The position numbers were made by a program, and so were the translations under genes. DNA of 64,000 bases from Castor canadensis. Lineage: Eukaryota; Chordata; Mammalia; Rodentia; Castoridae. The notes under the pieces were generated by a model that did no database searches, had not been told where the DNA came from, and was given only the letters and a program-made list of their open reading frames with translations. How positions within the stretch are numbered: position 1 is the stretch's first letter; each line of letters opens with the position of its first letter. Positions 26,068 to 37,551 of the stretch are shown one piece after another. Location: positions 162,058,542 through 162,122,541 of the forward strand of contig NC_133392.1 in NCBI RefSeq assembly GCF_047511655.1. The letters run 5' to 3'.

Positions 26068-28362
26068 GGAATGTGCAAAAGTGTGCACATAACTTGTGTA
26101 CAGATTGATTTCATGTTGCGTGCCATGGTAAATGAAGTTAATTTCACCTTACCTCCTTTTACCTGTCGTAGGTGGCCTGTGTAAGCAAAGTGACCTCTCT
26201 GTTCCTACTGGGCAGGTTTCTGATGGGAAGTCATAGGACAAACTGAACGTGTCAGGCTCTGCTCACCGGATCTGGAGAAATTAGTTTGCTAAACGACCCC
26301 AGTGGGCACTAAAGGCAGGGCTGGTGGCCCTTGACCCAAGCACAGAGGACTGGAGTGCAGAAGGGGCGGTACCTGTAGTGGTGTGGGAAGTGCCCAGGAT
26401 GGGCGGGGTGTGGGAGGCATTCAGTAGGAAGGGGCAGCAGATGGACAAAGTCTAGGAGAGTGAGACAGGTCAGAAGCAAGGTGAATCAGGGTGCAGCTCA
26501 AACAGAAGGCAGTGCCTGCAGGTGACCCAGTGACTGGCAGAAGAGGCCGACTGAGGCTGAGCATCTTAGCACCTGTTCCTGCAGGACAGCACCTTGCAGG
26601 GTGTCATGGCCAGTTTAGCACAGGTCCATTACTCACTCATTGAACCTGAAAAGGCTAAGCAGTGGGGATAACAGTAGCAGGAAGGAATCCACCCTGCCAA
26701 GCGCCCAACTCCTGGGCACACTGGACAGTGGGTAGGCCCTGCCTAAAGTCCTGGGCATACAGGATCTCCAAGTCCCTGTCCACCTGTCCCTGAGGCTTTT
26801 TCCTGGTCCTGCCATCCCCTGCAGCCAGGTGATTTTATTGTGTGGAGGAGAGAACCCAATATTTGGGGTAAACCGATTGTCTCCAGGGAACATTCCAGAA
26901 GGGAAGGAATCCCTCAAAAGAGGGGGCCAGAGATGATCCAAGGGCAAGCCTCGTTATTCACACACTTCATTCAGTGTGTGCCAAGATTGCAGACTGCAGT
27001 TAGAGCCAAGCATGGGCTGATGGCGCTGGCAGGACAAGTGGCATACCAGGCACCCAGGCCTGGGGACGTGAGGGACACCAGCCCAGGCGCTGGCTGCAGA
27101 AGTGGTAGACTGTGGGCAGTTGAGGTCACTGAGTTGGCCTGCTTCTGAAAGTTGGCAGGGCTGGCTAGGCACAGAGCAGAGTAAGGGTGGACAGCCCTTT
27201 CCCTAAGGGTCTATTGGGGCCTTCCACAGCCTGGGAGCCATGTGGGGACACATGGGAACCCCAGATGGCAGGAGGTATCCTCTCTGGCTGCCCACGATGG
27301 ATAAGCTGCCCCAGGGTGCTTAGAGAGCCAGGTTCCCTGACCCCTGACCCCTTAGCAGGAGGATACTAAGTCCAGAAGGCCTGGTTTCCATCCAGCTTGG
27401 CCTATTGCTGTCATGTGTCCTGTGGCAAGTGGAGGGATACCCTAGGCCTCTGTTGGCCTACCCTATACTCTAGGCCAATCAATAGCTCCTCAGTCGGGGG
27501 TTTGGCATGGTACAAACAATACGGTCTTCTGGAAGATCTGGAGGACCATCCAGGTGTGAGGGTTGAGGTCTGGCACAGGGCTACCCATAGGACAAGGTAT
27601 TTGGGAGAGAACAGGCCCAGTAGCCAGCCCCAGCCTGGCATGTCCCATCTTCTCAGGATCCAACAGTAGCCTGCTACACAGTGCGATTCTGAGAAATCAG
27701 GGACCTGTACCACTTCCAGCCCAGGTAGGGCCTTGGGGCAATGACTGGTGAGGGGCTGCTCAGACTCCAGCTGTCCACTCTTCCTGGAGTAGACAGGTCA
27801 GTACCAGCCATGCTGAGTGGAGGTGGCCACAGCAACTGTGTGGTGATCCACGCAGGCCACGACTACCAGGAATACCCAGCTCAGCCGTGTCCAGGTCAGA
27901 CCAGAGTGACCTTTGACAGAGGCCTGGCTAGGGAGGAGTGTGAAGAGAGGTAGCTAGCCCTTAGGATGGAGTACCCCCTACTCCATGGAGAAGGAAGGTA
28001 CAGCAGGATGGGAGACAGGATTGCCTGTGGGGACATGAGGCAGCTGCCTGCCGCCCTTCCCCTTCGGTTGCAGGTGGGTATTGGTGTGAGGCATAGGGTA
28101 CCTATAGACAGGCAGCCCTCTGTGGCCTCAGGACCCTGGGCTGTCCTCTAGTTTGGAAGGTGGCCAGGCATTAGGGCAGGAGGTGTGGAGGGCCCCAGTG
28201 GAGCACCGGTGTTTGGCTCTAATGGAGATACTAGGCACTGTGAATAGTCCCTAGCCATCTGGGAGGGCAGCCCCACTCAGGATGGCCCAAGGGAGAGGGA
28301 CAAGAGCTTTCCACATTACACCTCCCTCATACCATGAGGTTGGAAATTGCTACACAGAAGAG
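26068..28362. other. Intergenic, no gene seen
   Basis: Unique-looking GC-moderate sequence. The open frames are under 105 codons and none has a recognisable domain, codon pattern or splice context. Confidence 0.5.
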
Positions 28363-28367
28363 ATGAC

Positions 28368-28590
28368 AGCTGTGCACCGATGGTTCATGCCTGTAAAACT
28401 AGCTACTTGGGAGGCTGAGATCGGGAGGATCTCCGTTTGAGGCCAGCCTGAGCAAATAGCTCATGAGACCCCATTTTCCAAAATAATCAGAGCAAAATGA
28501 ATTGGAGGTTTGGCTCAAGAGACAGAGTGCTTTCTTTGCAAGTGTGAAGCCTTGAGTTCAAACCTTAATCCCATCCCCACCCAAAAAAAG
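28368..28590 (+). mobile_element. B1/tRNA dimeric SINE
   Basis: The left unit (ggttcatgcctgtaaaactagc) and tRNA-like right unit (gaggtttggctcaagagacagagtg) end in a poly-A run after CCCACCC. Confidence 0.88.
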
Positions 28591-29071
28591 AGGCGTGATA
28601 CAGAGCTGAGACTAGTGATGATGGGTGTCCAGACTGGCACTTGCAGGGTACAGCTGGGAGAAAGAGAGCACCTCCCTCTCAGATCCAGGGCAGGAAAGAG
28701 AGTGGCCTGGGGCAAGGCCCTGGGGTCAGTAGCACTTGGGTTTGTGGGAGAGACCCTATGCCTGGTTTTCCAAACAGTCACGGGGAACACAAAAATGGGG
28801 AAGAGAAACAATTGTGAAATACCTTTCAGGTCATTTTCCCTAAAACTTAGCAGTTCTTCCAGATGAAAATAAAACACAAGACAGCCCCCAAGCAGTGCCT
28901 TCTTGCTTCCCTGCTTATGGGGTGTTCTGGTTTCTTCTGGAATGTGTTGTGTCTCCCTGGCCCTCTGGAGCAACGTTCAGGGTCTGGCCTGTCCACAGAC
29001 CTCATTTTCTGGGCACAAGGAGCACATGGTGCCACGTGGAGTTCCCTGTGGGCCGTTCAAAGTCAACCGAT

Positions 29072-29170
29072 GGGCTGGGGTTGGAGTAGAGATCAGTGGC
29101 AAAGTGCTCATATGCCCAGGGCCCTGGGTTCCACAAAACACAACACAACACAACCTAAACAAACAAAACC
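29072..29170 (+). mobile_element. ID-like SINE
   Basis: GGGCTGGGGTTGGAGTAGAGATCAGTGGC begins a degenerate tRNA-derived monomer ending in GGGTTCCACAAAACACAACAC. Confidence 0.7.
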
Positions 29171-31043
29171 AAAACAGAACGTCAAAGTACAGTGAGGACA
29201 GAGCCCAAAGCTAGCGGTAGTCGTGCTGCTTGGGTGATATACCAGGCACAGTTTGTCTCCTTCAAGAGCTGCTGGAAACCTGTGCCCTGCATGGCCAGGG
29301 AAGGGCCTCCCCAGCCAGTAGGTTTCTCATAAAAAGACCCCAGATCTCGGCTCTGCTGGAGTTCCCAGAAACTCCTCCCTGGGGAGTTCTAAAGACTCTT
29401 TTAACCCATGGACTCCCCAGACTTGGGTTCTGTTGGCTTATTTTCCCCACAGGAGGGTTCCCCAGGGTCCCACTTCCTTCTTCCTTCAACTCTCCCAGGA
29501 CTGCTTTGCTGTGAAATATAGGACACAATGGGGACAGGTACACACTTGTGCTTCAGGAAAACCTAGAAGGACACTGGGGTGGAGGGCTGGGGAGCTTACC
29601 TGGGGAGGGAACATCAGAGCAGTGCCTGAGGATCACAAGAGCCTGCTACCTGGGTAGGAGGGCCAAAAAGGGCAGAGGTCCAGGCTGGAGAACTGGCCGT
29701 GAGAGGGTTTGGAGCAGGAGTGAGTTTGCTGATCATCAGAAAGACTGGATGCTCTGATCAGAGAGGGGTGGCCAGGCAGGGACTCTGGTCAGGAGAGTGG
29801 CCCAAGTAGTAGCTCTGAAATGGGGCCAGCCCTCACCCACCCAGATGCTCCTTGGCTTTTGGGATTTGGAGGCTGGGGGCTGGAAGTTGTGCCCCACCCC
29901 TGGCTCTAGCCTGCTGGCAGGTCCTGGTCATGACCCCTCTTACTGTCGGTCATGAGGGTTGTCATGATGGGTCTGTGGTACCTGAGGACCTACATCGTAT
30001 GTGTGGGACTGAATGCCTGCTCTGCTGCCCAGTGGATCTGCAATGTTTCCCGGGCAACTGTCTCGTACAGCCTGTCTGCCTGGCACTCCTACACCCCGTA
30101 AATGCTGCTGTGCCTGGCTCCAGGAAGCCTTGCCTGCTTGGCACACACAGGCCAGCAGGTGTGGTGAGTGCAGCCTGCTTCCCGACTGTGTCAGAAGGCT
30201 GCTTGGGTGGAGGTTATGGCCCAGGCCTCACAGCTATCCTCATGCAGCCAGCAGGCACTGCTGGGCACCCTGCATGGATTCACGCTGTTCTGCCACACAG
30301 TGAGGATGGAGACAGCCAAGCACCCAGGCTTGCCCATTCACCTCAGGCTCCATTTGGAAACTGGAAGCCTGTGCTGCTTCCTGGGGCTGGTCACACTGGC
30401 CAGCCACCATCTTGGTCCCATTTGCAGAGTAGCCCAATTGCAGACCCAAGTCCCAAGAAGTCAAGGGGTGAATGGAGAAGTCAAGTGGGACTTGGATCAC
30501 CCCAGACAGCTCTGGGCTGGTGTCTGGCTGACCAGCCCCTCACCTGGAGTAGACCAATCAGGACCCAAGGGCAGCAGGGCTGGACTGAGAGCAACCTTGC
30601 CCTGAAGGAAGTGAGGAGCCTGCCACACCACTCTCAGACACTGGAGGGGAGGGGAGATGGTCCCTGACTTGAGGATCTGTGGACCCTCTTTGTTTCTGGA
30701 TCTTGGTGTTGGGGGGCACAGTTTGTGCTTTTCCTTCAAAAAGGTATCAGCTTATGGTGGACAGAGCCAGAGAGGAAGGTGGTCTCCTAGCTGGGCCAGT
30801 TTGTGGGCACAGGGGTTTCTGACACCTCTGTACACCTGGGCATTTTCTGCTTCACCTCAGGATTCCTCCTCTGAGATGCTGAAGTACTCTCTCATAAACA
30901 CGAATTTTGGCTCATAAAAAACTTGTTTCCAACAGTGCAAGTGTCAGTCCCAACCAGAAATTATTTTCCAGTAAAGCAAAACTCCTGGTCACTGCAGCAA
31001 ATGGCAGAAAAAGTAAGCCTTTTCCTCAAGTTCAGTGCTTCCT
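29171..31043. other. Intergenic, contains one long unassigned open frame
   Basis: A plus-strand frame at 29852-30667 stays open for 271 codons in sequence that is not a CpG island. Its translation is Gly/Pro/His/Leu-rich with no domain, transmembrane pattern or family I recognise. I treat it as chance or non-coding and do not call a gene. Confidence 0.4.
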
Positions 31044-31132
31044 TTTTATGGTTGTACTAGGGTTTGAACTTAAGGCCTACCTGCTTGCTAGTCAGGCACT
31101 CTACCACTTGAGCCACGACTCCAGCCCAGGTT
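31044..31132 (-). mobile_element. tRNA-derived SINE monomer, reverse
   Basis: Reverse-strand box B (gggtttgaac on plus) and box A (ctctaccacttgagcc on plus) are both clear. Confidence 0.88.
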
Positions 31133-33290
31133 TAATTCTTAAACCTGTTTGGCTGACAACTCGGGAACAGCTGGAACAATGTGGCTTTGTTGGACATGGC
31201 TGGAACTCCTATTTCTACCTTCTGTATGTCCTGCAGGCCCCAGGTGGCTGGGGCAATGGTGGGTACGAGGGGTGGGGCTATCCACACCTGCCTGGTGCCA
31301 AGCAGCCCTCCCCCAGCTCCACTCTCTATCTCTGGAAGCATCCTGGCTGCAGGCCACAGGCCTCCCACCTGGTGTCTTCCCCAGTAGCAATGGGGAAAGA
31401 GGGAGATTAATCATGAGTGGAGAACGAAACCACAATGCAGCCCCAGGAGGGTGACTTCCTCACATGTCCAGACAGCCCCAGGCCCAGAGGCCCATGTTCT
31501 GCCAGCTGGCACACCCTTCTCCCCTGGCAGCCAAGAGTAAAGGAGACTATTGGGTTGGCTACAGAGGATGGGAAGGTGTCTCCATCCTCTGTGTCCCAAG
31601 GTCTGTACCTCTCCAGCCTTGGGGTGCCTCCTGGAGAAGTCTAAAGAGCCCAGAGCCTTGGGGCTAAGCCCTGACCTGGTGTGGTTAGCTGGTCTGGCCA
31701 CAAGAGTCTCTCCCATCCTGCTTCCATCTGCCCCTCTTGCACCAAGTGGCTAGGCACCAGTGTAAGGAAATCAGGGCAGCTGAGGTCTGTAGCGGAGGGG
31801 GCTGGGAGGGGCTGGGACTCTGAAGACCTTAGGAAAGCTCCATTGTCCAGGTTCCAGGGATGGGAATTGGGCCCTCCTGCCTGGAAAAGCCACTTCTCAG
31901 GGCAGCAACTGTACCAGACACAGGTGCCCCTCACGTGTTCCTGTTGGACTCTGTGTGTCTCTCCTCCAGGCCTTCCTCCTGCTTTGAGTGTCCTGCCAGG
32001 TGTCCTAGAGGGCCCCAAGGTCCCCTGCTAAAGCATGGGGACACTTCCAGGAAAGGTCCTGGAGCTCAGGGTAGCTTGGGACTCCATCAGGGAATCACGT
32101 ACTGGCAGGCACTGCAGGGACCTGGGTTTCTCTTGCCTGGGCCAGTCCAGTCCTAGGTCCCCCTCCAGGGCTCTGAGACCACCCTGCCCTTGGCAGCTTC
32201 TCCATGGGCAGTGTATGGCTGTGACTTTACTGCTTATGTGTGGAGTCTGGGCTCTAGCATAGGTTGGCAGCTCCATCTCATTCTGATGGTGTCTCCAGTG
32301 TCCAGAACAGTGCCTGGTACAGGCAGGCATTCAGGGACACTTGAGAAATTAGCTTGCTCACCTCCCTGAGGTTGCAGGGGAGTAAGGACAACCTCAGTCC
32401 GGGCTCTATCCCTAGATCCCAGACAGTACACACAACCTTCATGCCAGGGCCACTTGGACGGTGGTGGAGCACACAGGGATCTGGCTCAGGGACTACAGGG
32501 AGCAGGATTCTGACTGGAAGAGGGCCTGGGAAAAGGGGCCACTATGGGGAGGCAGGAAAGTGCCATGGGAGTTCTGTAGGAGGTGTGTGTGTGGGGGCTT
32601 GGGAGAGCAGAAACCACCAAATGCCGGGAACCGCTGTCTGACAGTGGTCCAGGTTAAAGAGCTGCCCGCCACCTGGCCCCTGCAGACCCCAGCCTGGGCC
32701 GGCAGGGCTCACCCCAGCACTACTGCAGGGAAGTGGGGGGCTGGGGTTCACAAGGTTCTGGCTGCGGATGCACCAAGGTGTCCGGGCGTCTGCTGCCGCT
32801 AAGTGGTGGACTTTGGGACTGCTCGGCGGGAGCCAGGCCAGGCAGGAAGCAGGGGACTAACTGTGCGGCGACCTGAGCTTGCAGGCTTTTGCTGCCTGCA
32901 GGTTAGTGTTTTCCTTCGCTCCGAGCAGAATCCCTCCGTCGGTAGAAGTGGACCTCAGGGCCTTGTTTACTTAAGGAACCCTCCTGGGAAAGGGGTCGGA
33001 GTTGGAAACCGAGGCAGGAGCTGTCCAGTTCAGCTGGGAGGTGGCAGGGCTAGGGCGAGCCTGGCAGCTGGCCCTGGGAACCTAGGACGACACCGCCTGG
33101 GGCTCCCAGGACGAGGTGGGAAGGGTGCAATAGGGCCCCTGGCCTTCTCGCATGGGGGAAAGGGGGTGCTCCCCAGTTTGGAAGGCGGTTCCCCTCCCCA
33201 GCCCCAGCTGTCCTGGATGAGGAAGGCACCCCCCCCCAGTTTCCCCAAAGCCTAGGGCCAGGACACCTTTTAGGCTTCCAAGCGTTGCAA
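31133..33290. other. Intergenic upstream of FAAP20
   Basis: No gene seen. A short segment at 32290-32350 (agtgcctggtacaggcaggcattcaggg) resembles the 3' part of a MIR/L2-type relic. GC content rises from about 32.8 kb toward the FAAP20 CpG island. Confidence 0.5.
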
Positions 33291-33413
33291 AGGTGACATG
33301 GCCTGGTCCCCTCAGGCCGAGAAGTCGGGCCCCAGCGGAAGCCCGGGGTTCAGCGCCCCGGCGGGGGTGCGGGGCGGGCCCGCGTCTCACTTCCGCCGGA
33401 CGCGCTCGCGCGC

Positions 33414-33475
33414 ATGGAGGCTTCGCGGAAGCCGCGGGGGAGGCTGAGCCGTCGGAGGCCGCCCTCCGGGGACCG
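33414..33475 (+). CDS. FAAP20: FAAP20 coding exon 1 (residues 1-21, split codon)
   Basis: The ATG at 33414 opens MEASRKPRGRLSRRRPPSGD and the exon ends in CG before the GTGAGG donor. The basic N-terminus matches the human MEAARRPR...SRRRPP start, which decides the start codon. The codon for Arg21 is completed by exon 2. Confidence 0.95.
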
Positions 33476-33601
33476 GTGAGGCCGGGACGGGCTGGGGACT
33501 GCGTCCCGGGACGAGTGGGCGGCTCCTGGCCACCGCGTGCTTCCCGCAGCCGCGCGCGCTCGGCCTTTCCATCCCCCGCCCTGCTGTCCCCCCATTCCTC
33601 G

Positions 33602-33870
33602 GTGATTTCCCCTCGCCCTGCGCGCCCCACCCCCTAGAGTCACCCCCACCTCCCCTGTGGATCCCCCGGACCCTGCCCAGTGGCCCCTCCCCCGCGCGCC
33701 CCAGGCCCCACCCCCTCATAGTCACCCGCACCTCCCCTGTGGATCCCTCCTGACCCTGCCCAGCGGCCCCAGGCCCTATCCCCCCTTACAGTCACCTCCC
33801 CCCACCTCCACCGTGAATCCCCTCGGACCCCGCTGAAAGGCCCCTCCTCCGCTGACCCCTGCCCCTTGCC
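33602..33870. repeat. Minisatellite of about 82 bp units in FAAP20 intron 1
   Basis: AGTCACC...CACCTCCCCTGTGGATCCC recurs from 33638, 33720 and 33790 (periods 82 and about 70), with a partial copy to the left (cgcgccccaccccct). The units are C-rich and diverged. They make up much of the 420-base intron 1. Confidence 0.8.
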
Positions 33871-33895
33871 GCCCCAGTCTCCCCAGGCCCCCCAG

Positions 33896-34022
33896 CGCCC
33901 GCCCCTGGTTTCTCCTGGGGGACGGCGAGAGCGAGCCGTGGGCCGCGCTGCTGCGCACCGTGAGTGCGGATTTGACCCTGGACGGCGGGGCTCTGCCGCC
34001 TCTGCCCGTCTTTCCTGGCCAG
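33896..34022 (+). CDS. FAAP20: FAAP20 coding exon 2 (residues 21-63)
   Basis: The acceptor CCCCCCAG precedes C, completing Arg21, followed by ARPWFLLGDGESEPW and ending PVFPGQ at a GTGTGT donor. Two further AGs lie just upstream in the pyrimidine tract (gccccag, ctccccag), but only this junction restores the RPWFLLG motif with the correct phase. Confidence 0.93.
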
Positions 34023-34123
34023 GTGTGTCCGTGGGACTGATGGGTGGCCTGGGACGGGGTGCCCAGGTCCGCGGGGAGGCCGGAGCGCCTCTGGGCACGG
34101 CCTGATGCCTGCCTGTTTTGCAG

Positions 34124-34404
34124 GAATCACAACCTGGCCCAGAGCGCGCCGCGCCCCCTGAGGTCTTCACCGTTGGATCCAAGACCTTCTCCTGGACGCC
34201 CTTTCCGCCAGCCCCTCAGGGCGCAGGCAGCTTCTACCCCCTGCCCTGCGGGGCCGGAAGGCCTCTGGAGTCACCCACCCGGTCCCCAAAAGGATCCCCA
34301 GCTCCCAATTGCTCCAGGATCCCCAGTACCCAGAAGCAGCTGTCCGAGCAGGGGCCACCAGCGCTGCAGAGCTGCCCTATGTGCCAGAAGGAGTTCGCCC
34401 CTGA
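34124..34404 (+). CDS. FAAP20: FAAP20 coding exon 3 (residues 64-157)
   Basis: A TTTTGCAG acceptor and a phase 0 start give ESQPGPERAAPPEVFTVG. The exon ends in SCPMCQKEFAP plus GA before GTGAGT. It supplies the first zinc-ligand pair, C147 and C150. Reading through the donor would give an immediate TGA, so a retained-intron form would lose the second half of the zinc finger. Confidence 0.96.
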
Positions 34405-34497
34405 GTGAGTGTCCCGCCCTTGGCCCCAGGCTCAGGGACCCCAAGCTCTGTTTAGGAGACTACGGGGGTGCCAGGATGCAGCTCAGGCCTTTAAAGC

Positions 34498-34615
34498 TGT
34501 ATTTCAGAGACGGGTTACAGTGGTGCACCTCTGTAATCTAGCACTCTGGAGGCGGAAACAAGAGGGAGTTCAAGGCGTGCCTGGGCTGCATAGCAGGTTC
34601 CAAGTCATATTTCAC
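34498..34615 (+). mobile_element. B1-like SINE monomer
   Basis: Degenerate 7SL-type sequence (acagtggtgcacctctgtaatctagcactctggaggcgg) without a tRNA-like partner, in FAAP20 intron 3. Confidence 0.8.
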
Positions 34616-34889
34616 ATGCAGAAAGTGGGCATGACCACGTGACGGGGCAGTTGTCGCCATGTGGAGGCTCCTGTTGCAGGTTTAGGGTCCACTTGATTTC
34701 CACCCCTCTGCTTCCTGTGCATAGAAGGGAGGAGCCCTCACCCTGTCTGCCTGCCTTCCAGTAACTGGGCGTGCAGCATCCCCAGCCCAGAGCTGGACTC
34801 CAGGGCCACTTGGGGTCATTGTAGTCTCCAGCATCGCCACATATATACCTTCCTGGGGTCAATGGGGTTTTCAGAATAAAGTCTCCAGT

Positions 34890-35212
34890 TTTTTTGGGGG
34901 GGGGAGTACTGGAGGTTGAACTCAGGCCCCATGCTTGTTAGGCAAGTGCTCTACCATTTGAGTCCCTCCACCAGCTATTTTTGTGCTGATTATTTTTGAG
35001 ATAGGGTCTCGATTTATGGTTTGGCCAGCCTGGACTGCAGTCCTCCTATTTATGCCTCCCTGAGTGGTTGGGGATGACAGGTGTGGGCCACCACACCTAG
35101 CTATTGGTAGAGGCAGAGTTTCTCAAACTTGTCCTAGCTGGCCTTGATCTTCCCAATCTCAGCCTCCTAAGTAGCTAGGATCACAGGCTTGAGACACCAC
35201 ACCAGGCTAGGA
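34890..35212 (-). mobile_element. Composite SINE, reverse: two B1-like units plus a tRNA-like unit
   Basis: On minus, two 7SL-like segments precede a tRNA-like unit whose box B appears on plus as 'ggttgaactcagg'. The A-tail appears as a T/G run at 34890-34905. Confidence 0.85.
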
Positions 35213-35291
35213 AGTCGTTTTTGACTCAAGTTGTGTGTATATATATGTATATATATTTTTATAAAACTTTTTTTCAGCAGTACTTTCTCTC

Positions 35292-35310
35292 TTTTTTTTT
35301 TTTTTTTTTG
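35292..35310. repeat. Poly(T) tract
   Basis: Nineteen T residues in a T-rich neighbourhood (35225-35340) that includes alternating TATATG. Confidence 0.9.
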
Positions 35311-35382
35311 CCATATACTAGATTCTTACTTATTTTTTTACCAATAAAAAATAACACTCTGAGCTGGGTGCCAGTGGCTCCT

Positions 35383-35383
<1 letters not shown>

Positions 35384-35419
<36 letters not shown>
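35384..35419. repeat. (AC)18 microsatellite
   Basis: Uninterrupted AC dinucleotides after a B1-like start (gagctgggtgccagtggctcctga). This suggests a SINE whose body was replaced or interrupted by CA expansion. Confidence 0.95.
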
Positions 35420-35421
<2 letters not shown>

Positions 35422-35525
35422 GTTTTAAAATTATGAACATCTGGGGTTTGTGCTCAGCAAATGTTCCTAATTTTAAAGCCCATGTGTGTGTGTAAGGGGG
35501 ATGAAACACAGTTTTGCTAAGAAGG

Positions 35526-35712
35526 TTTTTTTTTGTGGTACTGGGGCTTGAACTCAGGGCCTACACCTTGAGCCACTCCATCAGCCCTTTTTTATGTTTT
35601 TTTTCAAGATAGGGTCTAGCAAACTACTTGCCCAGGTTGGCTTTGAACAGTGATCCTCCTGATCTCTGCCTCCTGAATAGCTGGGATTACAGGTATGAGC
35701 CACCCGCCCTAG
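35526..35712 (-). mobile_element. tRNA/B1 dimeric SINE, reverse
   Basis: On plus: T-tail, 'gtggtactggggcttgaactcaggg', then 'ctgggattacaggtatgagccacc' at the right end. Confidence 0.9.
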
Positions 35713-36007
35713 GCTTGCTAAGAAATACTTAGTACATGGGCCTCGTGTTCTGCTGGGCCAGCTAGTTACCTGAGGCCTTGACCTTCCTGTTCAGCCTTCA
35801 CAAAGGAGTACCCACAGCTGAGGTCATGTGTTGGCGGGGGGTGTTCAGGACAGAGTGAACAAACTTGGTCAGTTCCTAATGGGATGGTTAAGGACAGCAG
35901 GCTTCAGGTGCCATGTGGCTGGGAGACCATGTGTCCCCATGTCCCCGTGTCTCAGGTGTAGGAGCTGAAGCACCCTGGAAAGTGGGTGGATCTCAGTGTT
36001 ATTTGCT

Positions 36008-36095
36008 AAAGACACCAGGGCTCAAGTGGTAGAATGCCTATCTGGCAAGCCTGAGTTCAAGCCCCAGTACTGCCAAAAACAAAAAAAATTCTTAA
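36008..36095 (+). mobile_element. tRNA-derived SINE monomer
   Basis: GGGCTCAAGTGGTAGAATGCC and GAGTTCAAGCCCCAGTACTGCC with an A-rich tail. TAAAGACACC before and TTAAAGACAACACC after suggest a target-site duplication. Confidence 0.92.
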
Positions 36096-36528
36096 AGACA
36101 ACACCAAACAAAACCAAAACACAGAGCCGTCAAACCATACAGATGAAACTCCCACCCAGAGACAGGGCCCTCCAGAATGTGATGCTTTATCAGAACCAGC
36201 CTTTTATGGGTCAGACTCCCAAATCCCATCCCTTCAGCCTCTCCCATCTCTCCTTGTACCCAGCCAGCTCAGGGAAGGGTGATCTCAAGGGTGGGCTGGC
36301 TTGGGTCAGGTGATGGCTGTACCTAGGTGGGTCCCGTGTTCATGGTGAGGCTCCAGCTGAAACAAGTGGGACTGGGGTGGGGGTGTGGTGTAGTGTCCCC
36401 AGTCGGGATGAGCTGTCATTCCAGTGATGACAGGGTTGGCGTCTCATGGCACACAACTTTCTTGTACTGATTGCCCTAAACTGCAAATACTGACTCGTTT
36501 ACCAACAATGATGAAGCAGGGAATGCCT

Positions 36529-36612
36529 TTTTTTTTTTTTTTTTGGCAGCACGGGAGTTTGAACTCAGGGCCTCACACTTGCTAGGCAAGCACCACTGAG
36601 CCACTCCACCAA
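36529..36612 (-). mobile_element. tRNA-derived SINE monomer, reverse
   Basis: A poly-T tail followed by 'ggcagcacgggagtttgaactcagggcctc'. Confidence 0.9.
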
Positions 36613-36828
36613 CCTGCAAATGCTTTTTAAACCAGCAATGCCTCCTGATTCTAACCAGTGGAGAGAAACCCAGGGACAGAAGCTGTGGTTGGGAGCCCTG
36701 GAGAGAAACTTCTCTTCTGGAAGCCCCTAAATCCTGATGCTGTTGGGGAGCCTGGCCCCTCCTCCTCTTGTGAGGGACTTTAGTCTTATCGTATTTGGAT
36801 TTCTAGATGGTGTAAAAAAAGATTTCTG

Positions 36829-37005
36829 AGCCGGCATTGGTGGCTCATGCCTGTAATCCTAGCTACTCAGGCAGACATCAGGAGGATTGCGGTTTGAAGC
36901 CAGCCTGGGCAAATAGTTCTCAAGTCCCTATCTTGAAAAACCCTTCACAAGAAGAGGGCCGGTGGAGCGGCTCAAGGAGTAGGCCCGAGTTCAAACCCAG
37001 TAGAA
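36829..37005 (+). mobile_element. B1/tRNA dimeric SINE with shortened right unit
   Basis: The left unit is nearly complete. The right unit lacks much of the box A to box B spacer (ctcaaggagtaggcccgagttcaaacccag), a variant seen again at 56832-57055. Confidence 0.88.
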
Positions 37006-37551
37006 GCCAGTGATGTTGAGGAAGAAAGCATCTCTGTTTTCAGGTCTCTGCATGGTCTCTTGAGCCTTGGCAGATGCCTTGGGATTTCCAAAGCAGGTTT
37101 AGGTCTGGAAAGCTTCTACTGTGTTCTTCCATTTGACTGTGAAGGAGAGATGGTCCAGAACTCACCCCTGAGGCTGCGGCCATGACATCAGGCTGGCTGG
37201 GGAGAGGACATGTCCCATGTCCTCAAGGGGACTCACCTCCGTGTGCAGGATGCTCGGGTCCAGACATCAGGACATGAGGCACAACAGGTGGGAGGTGACC
37301 TACACCTGTGGTAAGGAGTGGTCTGTGGGAGACCTGCTACCCACCTGAGCCTCTGGCAAAGATGAGCCAGGAGAGAGCCTGCGGGGAGAGGGCCCCACTG
37401 TTTTGTCCATTTCTTAACATCATCTGGGTCACCTAGAGCACTGTGTATTCCTAGATGTGACAGGAGTTAAGGACGGGGTTTGACAAGCATGTGTAGAATG
37501 TTCTTTGTTCTCTTAAGACCTCCTTGCTGCTGGACTCAGATAGTTTACATA
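37006..37551. other. FAAP20 intron 3, no feature seen
   Basis: Unique-looking sequence with short, overlapping open frames only. Confidence 0.5.

Larger units (their letters stand above)
33290..34110 (+). promoter_or_regulatory. FAAP20: FAAP20 CpG-island promoter with ETS site
   Basis: A dense CpG region covers the start codon, exon 1, intron 1 and exon 2. CACTTCCG at 33388-33395, about 20 bases before the ATG at 33414, is a canonical ETS-family site and a common core element of TATA-less housekeeping promoters. The start site is inferred to be just upstream of or at this motif. If so, the 5' UTR is very short. Confidence 0.6.

Noticed and set aside
34124-34409. FAAP20 exon 3 read as an independent small gene ending in an immediate TGA
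   Set aside because: The TGA is created by reading through the GTGAGT donor. Exon 4 at 40067 completes the zinc finger in the right phase.
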